From a virus: 20,780 bases of DNA. Numbering within the stretch: the stretch's first letter is position 1; each line of letters opens with the position of its first letter. Position numbers and translations under genes: made by a program. Of this stretch, positions 1-6,958 are shown piece by piece. The stretch lies in IMG/VR virus record IMGVR_UViG_3300013772_000337, positions 1-20,780 of that record; one strand, written 5' to 3'. Under the pieces are notes generated by a model. The model did not search any database, was not told the origin of the DNA, and was given only the letters and a program-made list of their open reading frames with translations.

Positions 1-5
1 GATAT

Positions 6-19
6 ATACCCGGGGGTAT
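6..19. repeat. GC-rich palindrome ATACCC-GG-GGGTAT
   Basis: Six-base perfect arms around GG, conspicuously GC-rich against an AT-rich background, lying just past the HNH stop codon. It could be the stem of a terminator or a protein site. The window edge prevents judging its context. Confidence 0.3.
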
Positions 20-25
20 GCTACG

Positions 26-391
26 CTATCTATTATTTTTGTGAATTTGTTGATGACAACTGTTACATAAACAAATTAAATTATTTATATCTAATCTCTT
101 AGACCAATCACGCTTAATAGGAATGATATGGTGTATCACATCAACAAGTGTTACCTTACCTTCTGCTAGGCAGTGTTGACATAGTCCATGATCTCTTCCT
201 AATACTACAGTCCTAAGTTTAATCCAATTACCTGAGCAATAAAAACTCTGCTCTTTCTTATCAGTCCTACTCTTCTTATACTTCATATGGTTCTCTTGTG
301 CTATGTACTCATGATCAGTACAGTATCCACTTGCATCTCTTGTTAGCTCTGTGCATGTTGTATATCTACATGGTCTTAGTGATCTTAGCAT
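26..391 (-). CDS. Phage HNH endonuclease
   Basis: A 121-residue HNH nuclease, a metal-dependent DNA-nicking or cutting enzyme. An N-terminal zinc-ribbon-like part has C8, C13, C24 and H27 (RPCRYTTCTEL then GYCTDH). It is followed by FYCSGNWIKLR and the HNH core: CQHC (C71, C74), VIHHIIPI (H87/H88), NNL, then CNSCHQQIH (C109, C112, H113). Length and domain order match the small HNH proteins that in many tailed phages sit beside the terminase genes and help cos-type packaging. That role is inferred, since the terminase would lie outside the window. I chose the ATG at 391 because TAGGTG lies seven bases upstream; an in-frame ATG at 415 overlaps the previous gene and lacks a ribosome binding site. 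It is the last gene of the leftward early block seen here. Confidence 0.9.
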   Translation of the reverse strand: MLRSLRPCRYTTCTELTRDASGYCTDHEYIAQENHMKYKKSRTDKKEQSFYCSGNWIKLRTVVLGRDHGLCQHCLAEGKVTLVDVIHHIIPIKRDWSKRLDINNLICLCNSCHQQIHKNNR

Positions 392-401
392 TAGACTACA
401 C

Positions 402-626
402 CTACTTTGAACCATGTCTGAAGTTGTGGAATGAAGCTAATATATCTAACAACTTATCTTCATCTATAGTCACATCATAACTACTTGGTCTAATTCCCAT
501 TAGATCATTTCCATCATCACTGTATTTGATGTTTACAGCTTGAATCAACGCCTCTTGCAATTGATATAGCTTATGCTTCTTGTCGATTAGAGTATTGTAT
601 TCATTCTCACTTAATATAATCTGCAT
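402..626 (-). CDS. Small hypothetical protein (74 aa)
   Basis: Unrecognised 74-residue protein. The ATG is preceded by GGAAGAGG with eight-base spacing, a strong ribosome binding site. The N-terminal half (MQIILSENEYNTLIDKKHKLYQLQEALIQAV) is predicted to be helical and amphipathic, resembling the small phage early proteins that begin with an I-x-L-S-x-x-E-Y-x-x-L pattern; no catalytic motif is visible. It lies directly upstream of the HNH gene with only an 11-base gap to the chosen HNH start, so the two are probably co-transcribed. It sits downstream of a terminator at 664-690, so transcription reaching it depends on read-through or an unseen promoter. Confidence 0.75.
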   Translation of the reverse strand: MQIILSENEYNTLIDKKHKLYQLQEALIQAVNIKYSDDGNDLMGIRPSSYDVTIDEDKLLDILASFHNFRHGSK

Positions 627-663
627 CTATAAAGCCTCTTCCTTTTTTTTAAGTTACTTATAC

Positions 664-690
664 AAAAAGCACCCTAATTAAAGAGTGCTT
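664..690 (-). terminator. Rho-independent terminator (leftward)
   Basis: On the minus strand AAGCACTCT and AGGGTGCTT pair (nine base pairs with one G-U) around a six-base AT loop and run straight into TTTTTG. It lies just beyond the stop of the 69-residue gene at 725-934 and is oriented to end that leftward transcript. Confidence 0.75.
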
Positions 691-724
691 CAACAAATCC
701 CTATAAGCTCACTTATTATTTTCT

Positions 725-934
725 TTAATACTCTGATACATAAATAATTGAACTTCTTACAAAGAAATATTTCTTATATGTCTTTTCTGCCTCATTAACG
801 CAATAATTTAATTCATAAACATTCGTTCCCTTTATTCCCTCTAACCAGTATTTGAGGTTAAGAAATTCAGTATCTGTCAACGTAAATGCAAAAGCCTTCT
901 CATTTATTAAATGAATTATATATCTTTTACTCAT
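725..934 (-). CDS. Small hypothetical protein (69 aa)
   Basis: Unrecognised 69-residue protein, MSKRYIIHLINEKAF... The ATG at 934 is chosen over an in-frame start 12 codons upstream because AAAGGAGAG lies seven to eight bases before it. The sequence alternates beta-strand-like stretches (KRYIIHLI, AFAFTLT, YFFVRSSIIYV) with a central helix (DTEFLNLKYWLEGIK), as in small alpha/beta phage early proteins. It is followed by a rho-independent terminator. No function is assigned. Confidence 0.7.
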   Translation of the reverse strand: MSKRYIIHLINEKAFAFTLTDTEFLNLKYWLEGIKGTNVYELNYCVNEAEKTYKKYFFVRSSIIYVSEY

Positions 935-993
935 ATTCACATCTCTCCTTTCATCAACCCTATTCGACAAAAGGAAATTAATATCCTGCTAAA

Positions 994-1353
994 CTATGTT
1001 CTTTTGACAGGAATATCAAACATAGCCTTAAAAAAGTCAACATATGAGATGAAATAAATCTTCTCTTCATTTACCTCTTTTTCATCAAAATCATACCATG
1101 ATTTATAAATGCTTATCCCGTTATAGCTCAAATCAATTTCATATGGATCAACAACTTCATCATTAGGTAGAACATCATTCATTAATGCTTCTCTCATATC
1201 CAGAATTGGCCCATAAAGCTTATAATTATTATCCAATTCTTTTTGCTCCTGAATAAATTGATCCCAGCTTTTCTTTTTCATTTTACCTTGACGCATCAAT
1301 TTAACCTCTTCTAATGCCTCAATTATTGCATCTTTAAGCTTATCTTCCATCAT
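994..1353 (-). CDS. Hypothetical protein (119 aa)
   Basis: Unrecognised 119-residue, charged, largely helical protein. Its ATG overlaps the stop of the preceding gene by one base (TAATG), a sign of translational coupling, so it belongs to the same leftward operon. The first 40 residues are rich in K and E (EDKLKDAIIEALEEVKLMRQGKMKKKSWDQF) and look like a coiled coil or amphipathic helix. The second half has aromatic residues (SIYKSWYDF, IYFISYVDFFKAMF). No nuclease, HTH or metal motif is visible. Confidence 0.7.
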   Translation of the reverse strand: MMEDKLKDAIIEALEEVKLMRQGKMKKKSWDQFIQEQKELDNNYKLYGPILDMREALMNDVLPNDEVVDPYEIDLSYNGISIYKSWYDFDEKEVNEEKIYFISYVDFFKAMFDIPVKRT

Positions 1354-1664
1354 TAACGTCTCATCTTCTTTAGAAGCTCACTTGCTTTTCTATTACGTTC
1401 TAGTGCTGATGCTGATGGAGGACGCATCATTTCTTCTCTAATTTGATCAGCATAAATACCTTTAATAACCCCATCATCTAGGGATTCATCTTCAATTTCT
1501 TCTGGAAATATCTCTTCAAAATCACGTATCAAATCTATAGCTAAACTTGCATCACGTGGATCATAACAATCTGTAGCACCATTTTTAAGACATTCTAAAA
1601 TGACTTTTAATTCTTTATCATAAAAACTCAAAGTATAATGTACCGTTTTATCTTTAACTCTCAT
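1353..1664 (-). CDS. Hypothetical protein (103 aa)
   Basis: Unrecognised 103-residue acidic protein. The start ATG at 1664 has AAGGGG seven bases upstream and lies inside the end of the 59-codon gene at 1654-1833, so translation is probably coupled. The central part is very acidic (DLIRDFEEIFPEEIEDESLDD) and the C-terminus is basic (RNRKASELLKKMRR). An acidic middle with a basic tail is common in small phage DNA-metabolism or host-takeover proteins, but nothing here fixes a function. The next gene begins in its stop codon. Confidence 0.7.
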   Translation of the reverse strand: MRVKDKTVHYTLSFYDKELKVILECLKNGATDCYDPRDASLAIDLIRDFEEIFPEEIEDESLDDGVIKGIYADQIREEMMRPPSASALERNRKASELLKKMRR

Positions 1665-1833
1665 CAAGCAACCCCTTATCATAATCAGCTAATCTCTTCA
1701 TTGTCTTAGCATATTTAATCATTATTTTTTTAATAGCTTGCTCATTCTCTTCCTTGTCATATGTTTGTACTTCCAACCCATTGGGAGTAATTACAACCCT
1801 ACTACCTAAAGGAGGATTCTTAATGTCATCCAT
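1654..1833 (-). CDS. Small hypothetical protein (59 aa)
   Basis: A 59-codon gene filling what would otherwise be an unexplained gap. It starts at ATG 1833, preceded by AAGGGTGAT with suitable spacing, and begins MDDIKNPPLGSRVVITPNGL. It ends by overlapping the start of the next gene by 11 bases, which explains the tight packing of this operon. The N-terminus looks like short beta strands (GSRVVITPNGLEVQTY) and the C-terminal half like a basic helix (AIKKIMIKYAKTMKRLADYDK). Function unknown. Confidence 0.7.
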   Translation of the reverse strand: MDDIKNPPLGSRVVITPNGLEVQTYDKEENEQAIKKIMIKYAKTMKRLADYDKGLLDES

Positions 1834-1861
1834 TTATATCACCCTTGTTTATTATATCATC

Positions 1862-2338
1862 TTAACTAAGAGATGTTTTAATTTTACTTATAGCCCAAGT
1901 ACCAATGCCTATAGCATCGGCCTCATCTTCTGAACAATCAAAACCATACTTATCCTTAACAAATATCTGTGTATTTAACTTTTGCTCTTCTCTTTTTCTA
2001 CCTTTGATTCCACACTTACTTTTCCATTCACTAGGTTTAACAATAGTAAATCCAATATCTATCTTAAAAAAGTATTGCATAATCACACCTTGGAATTGTG
2101 ATAGCTGTTGAAATGTCTTTGTATTATTTTGCATCTGTGTATCTTCAAATACTATGAATGATGGATTAAGTGACTCAACTAATTCAATAATTAAATCACT
2201 CATCAATTTCATACGCTCTATAATATTTTTCTCTATAGGATCAACCTCTAAAAATCCATATGTAATAAGTGCATTATTTTCAAATACTGAATATCCAGAT
2301 TTTAATGTAGCTTGATCTAAACATAATATTTTACTCAT
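1862..2338 (-). CDS. RuvC-like Holliday junction resolvase
   Basis: A 158-residue RNase H-fold nuclease of the RuvC/phage resolvase type, expected to cut branched DNA during recombination or before packaging. Visible motifs are CLDQA near the N-terminus (D8) followed by GYSVF, the second acidic site FIVFEDT (E65), a central KPSEWK, and the terminal acidic pair SEDEADAIGIG (D138, D141). These are the positions of the four metal-binding acids of the family. The ATG at 2338 overlaps the end of the GIY-YIG gene (ATGAGTAA), so translation is probably coupled; the in-frame upstream TTG at 2350 is less likely. Length is close to cellular RuvC (about 170 residues). Confidence 0.88.
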   Translation of the reverse strand: MSKILCLDQATLKSGYSVFENNALITYGFLEVDPIEKNIIERMKLMSDLIIELVESLNPSFIVFEDTQMQNNTKTFQQLSQFQGVIMQYFFKIDIGFTIVKPSEWKSKCGIKGRKREEQKLNTQIFVKDKYGFDCSEDEADAIGIGTWAISKIKTSLS

Positions 2339-2849
2339 CAGTAACAACAATACCTCTTCTTTGACCCTCTTTTAATCTATAAATATGTGTACCTGATACT
2401 CCATACTTTTCACTTAAAAAAGCAGGCTTTACACCCTCTGAAAGTGCTTTACGAATCTCTGCAACTTCCTCATCACTTAAAGTACAATGACCATTGTTAG
2501 AACCAGTCTGAGCCTTAACCATATTACTTGTATCAGCAACAGGTTTTGCTCTCTTTGCAATTATTCTTTTATTTATAATTGTCCATCCATCAATAGCACT
2601 ACAGTAACCAATAAAATAGTTCTCCATGGACTCTAAATTATCAGCATTGCATTCTTCAAGTATTTCAAATTTTATTCTATTATTATCAATGTTCCAAGCG
2701 TCTTGAAATTCAGTATATGAATGTTTGTCTGTCCTCAGTTTAGCTAAATGATTACTCCAACGCTTTTTAATATTCTTACTGCTGCCTACATAAACTGCTC
2801 CTGTTTCAAAGTCCTCGATTTTATAAATACCACTAATTAAATTTTCCAT
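2331..2849 (-). CDS. GIY-YIG endonuclease with C-terminal HTH
   Basis: A 172-residue GIY-YIG nuclease of homing-endonuclease type. The signature is complete: G7-I8-Y9, then Y20-V21-G22, R30 in KKRWSNH, and the catalytic glutamate E76 in NLESMENYF. The C-terminal third (TLSDEEVAEIRKALSEGVKP then FLSEKYGVSGTHIYRLKEG) is a helix-turn-helix of the kind found as the DNA-recognition tail of homing nucleases (NUMOD-type). The ATG at 2849 is used with AGAGAG upstream; an in-frame GTG three codons earlier is possible. Its end overlaps the RuvC-like gene. A free-standing mobile endonuclease is most likely, though a role in recombination cannot be excluded given its neighbour. Confidence 0.88.
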   Translation of the reverse strand: MENLISGIYKIEDFETGAVYVGSSKNIKKRWSNHLAKLRTDKHSYTEFQDAWNIDNNRIKFEILEECNADNLESMENYFIGYCSAIDGWTIINKRIIAKRAKPVADTSNMVKAQTGSNNGHCTLSDEEVAEIRKALSEGVKPAFLSEKYGVSGTHIYRLKEGQRRGIVVTDE

Positions 2850-2880
2850 TTTAAACACTCTCTCTTTCGTTTTAAGGCAT

Positions 2881-2906
2881 AAAAATAACGTCTATTTTCT
2901 AGACGC
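2881..2906 (-). terminator. Candidate leftward terminator
   Basis: On the minus strand CGTCTA-GAAAA-TAGACG forms a six-base-pair hairpin followed by TTATTTTT. It lies between the 50-codon gene and the GIY-YIG gene. The stem is short and the T-run interrupted, so termination may be partial. Confidence 0.45.
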
Positions 2907-2928
2907 TTGCCGGACTTATTATTTTGTT

Positions 2929-3081
2929 TTATCTTGAAGTAATTTCTTCTAATTTTTTAAGTGATTCCATAATTTTATAGTTTAGTAACATACTTTTAAT
3001 TTCAAACTGTAGTGAATGAATTTTAAATTCAAGCTGTTGCTTTTCCATTAATGATGATAATTTATTTGAGTCAAATTTCAT
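2929..3081 (-). CDS. Small helical protein (50 aa)
   Basis: A 50-codon gene starting at ATG 3081 with AAGGGG ten bases upstream. The product (MKFDSNKLSSLMEKQQLEF...) is almost wholly predicted helix with regular hydrophobic spacing (QLEFKIHSLQFEIKSMLL), probably a short coiled coil. It lies 25 bases downstream of the 65-residue gene at 3107-3304 on the same strand and is probably co-transcribed with it. The phrase TTCATTAGATTT is duplicated just upstream of its start. Function unknown. Confidence 0.6.
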   Translation of the reverse strand: MKFDSNKLSSLMEKQQLEFKIHSLQFEIKSMLLNYKIMESLKKLEEITSR

Positions 3082-3106
3082 TAGATTTCAACCCCTTTCA
3101 TTAGAT

Positions 3107-3304
3107 TTATTTTGGAATATTTTTATACTCCTCAATTTTGGATCTTAAAGATTCTGAATTAGTGAAACGAAAAACATTCCTTTTAGGAAAATTTCTATCC
3201 GGCTCAAAACTATGTAAAATGAATCCACTCATTTGTAGGAATCCACATAATTTTTGGCTACGAATTACATAATATTTAAAGTCAAATTTCTTATCTATTT
3301 CCAT
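3107..3304 (-). CDS. Small hypothetical protein (65 aa)
   Basis: Unrecognised 65-residue basic protein. The ATG is preceded by AAGGTGG with about nine-base spacing. The sequence has an alpha/beta look (FKYYVIRSQKLCGFLQMSGF then RNVFRFTNSESLRSKIEEY). The pattern of a short enzyme-free fold with an F-R-F-x-N/D-S/T-x-x-L ending recurs in small phage proteins of unknown function. It is the first gene of the left-hand operon; its promoter should lie in 3305-3420, but I see no convincing leftward -35/-10 pair there. Confidence 0.65.
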   Translation of the reverse strand: MEIDKKFDFKYYVIRSQKLCGFLQMSGFILHSFEPDRNFPKRNVFRFTNSESLRSKIEEYKNIPK

Positions 3305-3435
3305 GATATTTTACCACCTTAATTTATTTGATTTTGCACACCTTAGGTCTGTTCACTTTGAGATTTTTTGACCTCAAGAATGAAGCTATAGGCTGATCCT
3401 AGAATCTAAAAATATGCTCTGAGCTGTTTAAAAAG

Positions 3436-3462
3436 TTTACTGACACAAACTGACACTATAAT
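3436..3462 (+). promoter_or_regulatory. Candidate rightward promoter for the 24-aa membrane peptide
   Basis: A perfect -10 TATAAT at 3457-3462 lies 15 bases after TTTACT, a poor -35 with short spacing. A palindrome ACCTCT-CTA-AGAGGT follows at 3470-3484, and an imperfect GAGTG/CACTC hairpin precedes the ribosome binding site, so the leader RNA is likely structured. The nearest downstream gene on this strand is the micro-ORF at 3556. Confidence 0.45.
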
Positions 3463-3555
3463 ATATTGCACCTCTCTAAGAGGTCGTTTTAAGCATAAAA
3501 AGTAGAGTGCCAATAAATTAATAATGACACTCCGATTAAGGAGGAAGAATAATGA

Positions 3556-3630
3556 ATGAACCCAATCAAATTGGGAAAATTATCAAAAGCTATTTCTAGC
3601 ATTTTTATTGTATTAATACTATTTGTGTGA
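3556..3630 (+). CDS. Candidate 24-aa membrane peptide (type I toxin-like)
   Basis: A 24-codon ORF, MNPIKLGKLSKAISS followed by IFIVLILFV: a basic N-terminus and a nine-residue hydrophobic tail, the shape of small Gram-positive type I toxins and other membrane peptides. An almost ideal ribosome binding site, AAGGAGGA at 3538-3545, serves it with ten-base spacing. The same site also serves an overlapping frame starting four bases earlier (3552-3599, 15 codons, MNEPNQIGKIIKSYF), which would be the more ideally spaced start. It lies convergent with the HTH gene at 3651-3869. No homology is recognised; calling it a toxin is inference from shape and context. Confidence 0.4.
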   Translation: MNPIKLGKLSKAISSIFIVLILFV

Positions 3631-3650
3631 TATTATTATTTATAACTGTT

Positions 3651-3869
3651 CTACTTGAATTTTAAAATATATGCCCGTATTAATTCTAACTTTTCAGGCA
3701 CAAGCATCCTTCGATTACTCAAAAACAAACTGATTGAGCAAGTAGATAAATTTATAACTTTTGAGATATGTTTTTGCATCACTCCCCTACTGGAAATGAA
3801 ATCCTCTAATTCTTGACGCAGTTGAGAGTTCTCTTTGTCATATTCAATTACTTTTGTTTCTGTTGCCAT
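3651..3869 (-). CDS. Small Cro-like HTH DNA-binding protein
   Basis: A 72-residue protein with a helix-turn-helix at about residues 25-60: FISSRGVMQKHISKVINLST then CSISLFLSNRRMLVPEKLELI. The pattern (Q-K-H-I-S-x-x-I-N-x-S-x-x-S-x-S-x-F-L-x-x-R) is that of XRE/Cro-type proteins, where the second helix recognises DNA. GAAAGGTG stands before the ATG at 3869; the in-frame GTG three codons upstream is part of that site. It is flanked by terminators and lies convergent with the micro-ORF at 3556, so it may form its own regulatory unit. No effector domain is present. Confidence 0.7.
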   Translation of the reverse strand: MATETKVIEYDKENSQLRQELEDFISSRGVMQKHISKVINLSTCSISLFLSNRRMLVPEKLELIRAYILKFK

Positions 3870-3987
3870 TGTGTTCACCTTTCTTTATTTGATTTCGATA
3901 AAATAAAATTACAAAAAGTATTCATATTCTATTGTATTATATAATGTCATGTGATATAATTGTGGTTTATGTATCTTTATTCGTAAA

Positions 3988-4018
3988 AGATAAAAGGATA
4001 GAAAATTAATCCTATCCT
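3988..4018 (-). terminator. Rho-independent terminator after the polymerase-like gene
   Basis: On the minus strand AGGATAG-N10-CTATCCT is followed by TTTATCTTTT. It lies about 140 bases beyond the stop of the 922-residue gene and is oriented to end that transcript, which separates it from the HTH gene at 3651-3869. Confidence 0.65.
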
Positions 4019-4158
4019 CTACGTTGGTATTTTTTACATTGTTCCAACTAACAATTTACTAGTATACTTACAAAATAAGTAGAAGAGATTTCGATTTAAT
4101 GTCTACTCTCTCTCCTATTGTAGCATAATGGCAAATCGTGGCAAACACACAATATGTA

Positions 4159-6927
4159 CTACTTTGAGGCTAGTTTTACCATTGAGTTTTTTATTAAAAA
4201 CATGTTTAATAGTCCAGTACCATATGTTTTAAACAATATTTCTAATGATAATGACTCGATTCCACTCTTTTTATCCACCTTGCCATTATTTTTAACGCTA
4301 TTAAGAGCTTTTCTAAGCACTCCATATATATCTGCTTTAGTTAATTTTAAGTTCATTATGCTCTTAGATACATCTGATTTAGCATATCTTATTAACTGTA
4401 ATTTATCTTTAGATGATAAATCTGCATTTAATTTATATGCTTTTGTTTTTGTGTCTAAATTCTTTATCATTTTAACAATATAATTAACTACATCTGCATT
4501 AACTTTATTAGTATTCCTTTTAACTAACTGCACAACCTGCACTGTACCTACTTTTTTGCTATTCTTAACTTTATCCATTTCTGTCTGCAACCAGTTCATA
4601 GGAGTATCCATTTCTCTATCGTATATTTTGTCTTCCCATTCCTTCTGGATATCATCATTGACTTTCAGCAATCCAACTAAGACTTTATTCTTCTTGTCTA
4701 AGTCTTTAATTTCTACTCCATTGTCAATGCAATACTTCAAGATTATAGGTTGATCTAATTCTTTCCTATGATTTTTGTTAGTGGCGTTTCTTTGTTTCTT
4801 AGAAGCAGTATCTCCAATAAACTTGAAAAAGTAAGGTTTAATTCTTCTACTATCTGTATCATCAACCAACCTTAATCCCTTTTTCATTTTTTCTAATTCT
4901 TTAGGGACATTAAGTTCTTCAAATTGTTTCTTAGCTTTGTCGATCTCGCATTGTGACATACTAGATAATCTTGATGTCTTCTTATACAATTCATTTAACT
5001 CTGAATCTGAAGCCAATTTATTGTATTTAAGGTGGAACATTAGAGAATTAATCTCCTGAGAAAGGTTAATCACATAACCAATATAGTTTTTAGCAATCTT
5101 ATGATCAATATCACTCATGTTTTCGCCTGTGATTGGTGCATTATTACTACCTGTATTTGCAATAGCATTAATTGGAATAGGAGTTACATCTTTATCAATG
5201 TCCTCACAAGCCTTAACAATAATTTTATTCTTTGTGAGAAGATTGCAGTCTATATCAAAGTCCTCCCCTTGGTAGGTACTCAATATTGGATAATTTATGG
5301 AATTGAGAAATACTATATTTGGAGTACAGTTAAAGTAATCCTTCAAATCTTTTACCTCTTTGTTAACCTGGACACCAATATTTGAAACATTTATGTGGGG
5401 GTTACGAAATCCTACAACATTATCTCCATCCTCGAACCTACTGCAATATAACTCATTATCTATTAGCTCACTTGTACCATCAAATTCTCCTACAGTAGCT
5501 TTAAGAAGCTCCATACCATTTCCACAAGCTACACAGTAATCAGCTTCAATTCTGATCTTACCCTGTCTTACCTCTGCAATATAGGCATTGATGAAATTAC
5601 GTCTATAATCCTTAAATACCTGTGTATTTTGAAACTCTTCATTCTTTTTAACCAATTCTACAAAAGCACCTGTGACATCTATATTACTTCCTATTTCTAG
5701 GTCATTCTCATTGTCTTCAGCACAATCTATTTCTACCTCTGTATCTTGGTTGACTTCCTGTAAAAAGAAATCTAAATCATTTTTTAACTTATTAATGTAT
5801 TCAATTTCTGGTTCAACTAATTCTATTAATTGTTCTTTGGTAAATGGAATTGTATTGACCATCTGATAGCTCAAAACATTCTTAGTACCATTTTCAATGT
5901 GTGAAGGTTTTTCTGTTTTACATACTCCAAATGTCTCTCCACAATTATCTTTCCAATATTGAAGCCATGCACCATCACCTGAATATCCTTCCATCTTTAA
6001 TACCTCATCATTGTATTTATAAAGTTTTATAGCACTAGGAGTAGTAATCAACATAATATCCTTAACTTTAATTGCATTACCATACATATCTTCAACTACA
6101 TATGTTTCATAGTCTAATTTATTGTCTGCACAATATTTCATATAATATTCTTCAAGGCAAACTGAGAACGCTGCACATTTCATAAACCGATTTCTTAAGA
6201 GGGCAACCCCACGACCTGAAATAATTTTATTGTCTTCAAATATTTTATTAGACATAAGACCTTCACCATCCCAGATACTATTTGATTCTTTGGTAGGCAT
6301 AGTCTTTGTATGTAGTTCTCCATCTTCTAACCATGTTTTGCTCATAGTCCAATCAAATTCACTCACATAATCATTTATGACAAGAATCTGACTAGGGTTA
6401 ATGCTAATGCATCCTATGATGCTCGACAGTGGCAAACTCTCATATGCACGAATTCCTGCAATTTGGACATCACCTTCAAATTTTAATCCCATTCTGCCCC
6501 ATTCAATAACATTTTTGATACTATCTAAGCAAAATAGATTTTCTCCTACTCTAGCTTTACCTGAAGATCTTTTCCAATTTTTCATTAGCTTATCATTGAA
6601 TTTGAATCCATTTACATAAGTCCAATCCTTTAATTGTTTGGTTGTCATTTCTACAACAATATTATCAACTGTTGATTTATATTTTTTACTATATTTTACA
6701 TTAATAACATCCAGTGTATATAATTTACCATCATCCATTTTTATTATTTCAAGACCTTCAATTAACTCTTCATTTTCTACTAATTCATATGAATAATCTA
6801 ATTTACCATTGAGCATTTTATCTAGATACTCATAATCAACCTCATAATTACCTGTTTCTTGATTAGCCTTATACAACCAGCAAGCCTCTATATTAGGGAT
6901 ATATATACCATTTTTTAAATTATTCAT
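4159..6927 (-). CDS. Two-barrel RNA polymerase/RdRp-like protein
   Basis: A 922-residue protein that I read as a member of the two-barrel polymerase superfamily (cellular RNAP beta/beta', phage YonO, eukaryotic RdRp). Motifs in family order: WDGEGLMS (D220-G223); GRGVALLRNRFMKCAAFS (238-255, basic residue K250) and TTPSAIKLYKY, matching the first barrel; a CVACGNGMELLKATVGEF block; VVGFRNPHI (RNP at 508-510); IVFLN...P; and GEDFDID (556-560), where the metal-binding triad DxDxD is intact although the usual glycine (DFDGD) is isoleucine. The order and spacing match RdRp/YonO, whose length (about 900) is similar. Expected role: phage transcription or priming. ATG 6927 has GGAGAG upstream. It lies 22 bases downstream of the Rep-like gene, so the two are probably one operon. 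The assignment is by eye. Confidence 0.7.
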   Translation of the reverse strand: MNNLKNGIYIPNIEACWLYKANQETGNYEVDYEYLDKMLNGKLDYSYELVENEELIEGLEIIKMDDGKLYTLDVINVKYSKKYKSTVDNIVVEMTTKQLKDWTYVNGFKFNDKLMKNWKRSSGKARVGENLFCLDSIKNVIEWGRMGLKFEGDVQIAGIRAYESLPLSSIIGCISINPSQILVINDYVSEFDWTMSKTWLEDGELHTKTMPTKESNSIWDGEGLMSNKIFEDNKIISGRGVALLRNRFMKCAAFSVCLEEYYMKYCADNKLDYETYVVEDMYGNAIKVKDIMLITTPSAIKLYKYNDEVLKMEGYSGDGAWLQYWKDNCGETFGVCKTEKPSHIENGTKNVLSYQMVNTIPFTKEQLIELVEPEIEYINKLKNDLDFFLQEVNQDTEVEIDCAEDNENDLEIGSNIDVTGAFVELVKKNEEFQNTQVFKDYRRNFINAYIAEVRQGKIRIEADYCVACGNGMELLKATVGEFDGTSELIDNELYCSRFEDGDNVVGFRNPHINVSNIGVQVNKEVKDLKDYFNCTPNIVFLNSINYPILSTYQGEDFDIDCNLLTKNKIIVKACEDIDKDVTPIPINAIANTGSNNAPITGENMSDIDHKIAKNYIGYVINLSQEINSLMFHLKYNKLASDSELNELYKKTSRLSSMSQCEIDKAKKQFEELNVPKELEKMKKGLRLVDDTDSRRIKPYFFKFIGDTASKKQRNATNKNHRKELDQPIILKYCIDNGVEIKDLDKKNKVLVGLLKVNDDIQKEWEDKIYDREMDTPMNWLQTEMDKVKNSKKVGTVQVVQLVKRNTNKVNADVVNYIVKMIKNLDTKTKAYKLNADLSSKDKLQLIRYAKSDVSKSIMNLKLTKADIYGVLRKALNSVKNNGKVDKKSGIESLSLEILFKTYGTGLLNMFLIKNSMVKLASK

Positions 6928-6958
6928 TATAAACACTCTCCTCTATTTGTTTTATTTA

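Noticed and set aside
3556-3630. Arbitrium/Phr-type signal peptide gene
   Set aside because: Considered because SPbeta-like phages use them, but there is no adjacent TPR receptor gene, the peptide lacks a polar C-terminal signal segment, and the tail is hydrophobic to the end.
4154-4483. Rightward open frame of 109 codons opposite the polymerase-like gene's end
   Set aside because: It mirrors the coding frame of the 922-residue gene, has no ribosome binding site and a composition typical of antisense frames; the same holds for other rightward frames between 4.5 and 6.7 kb.
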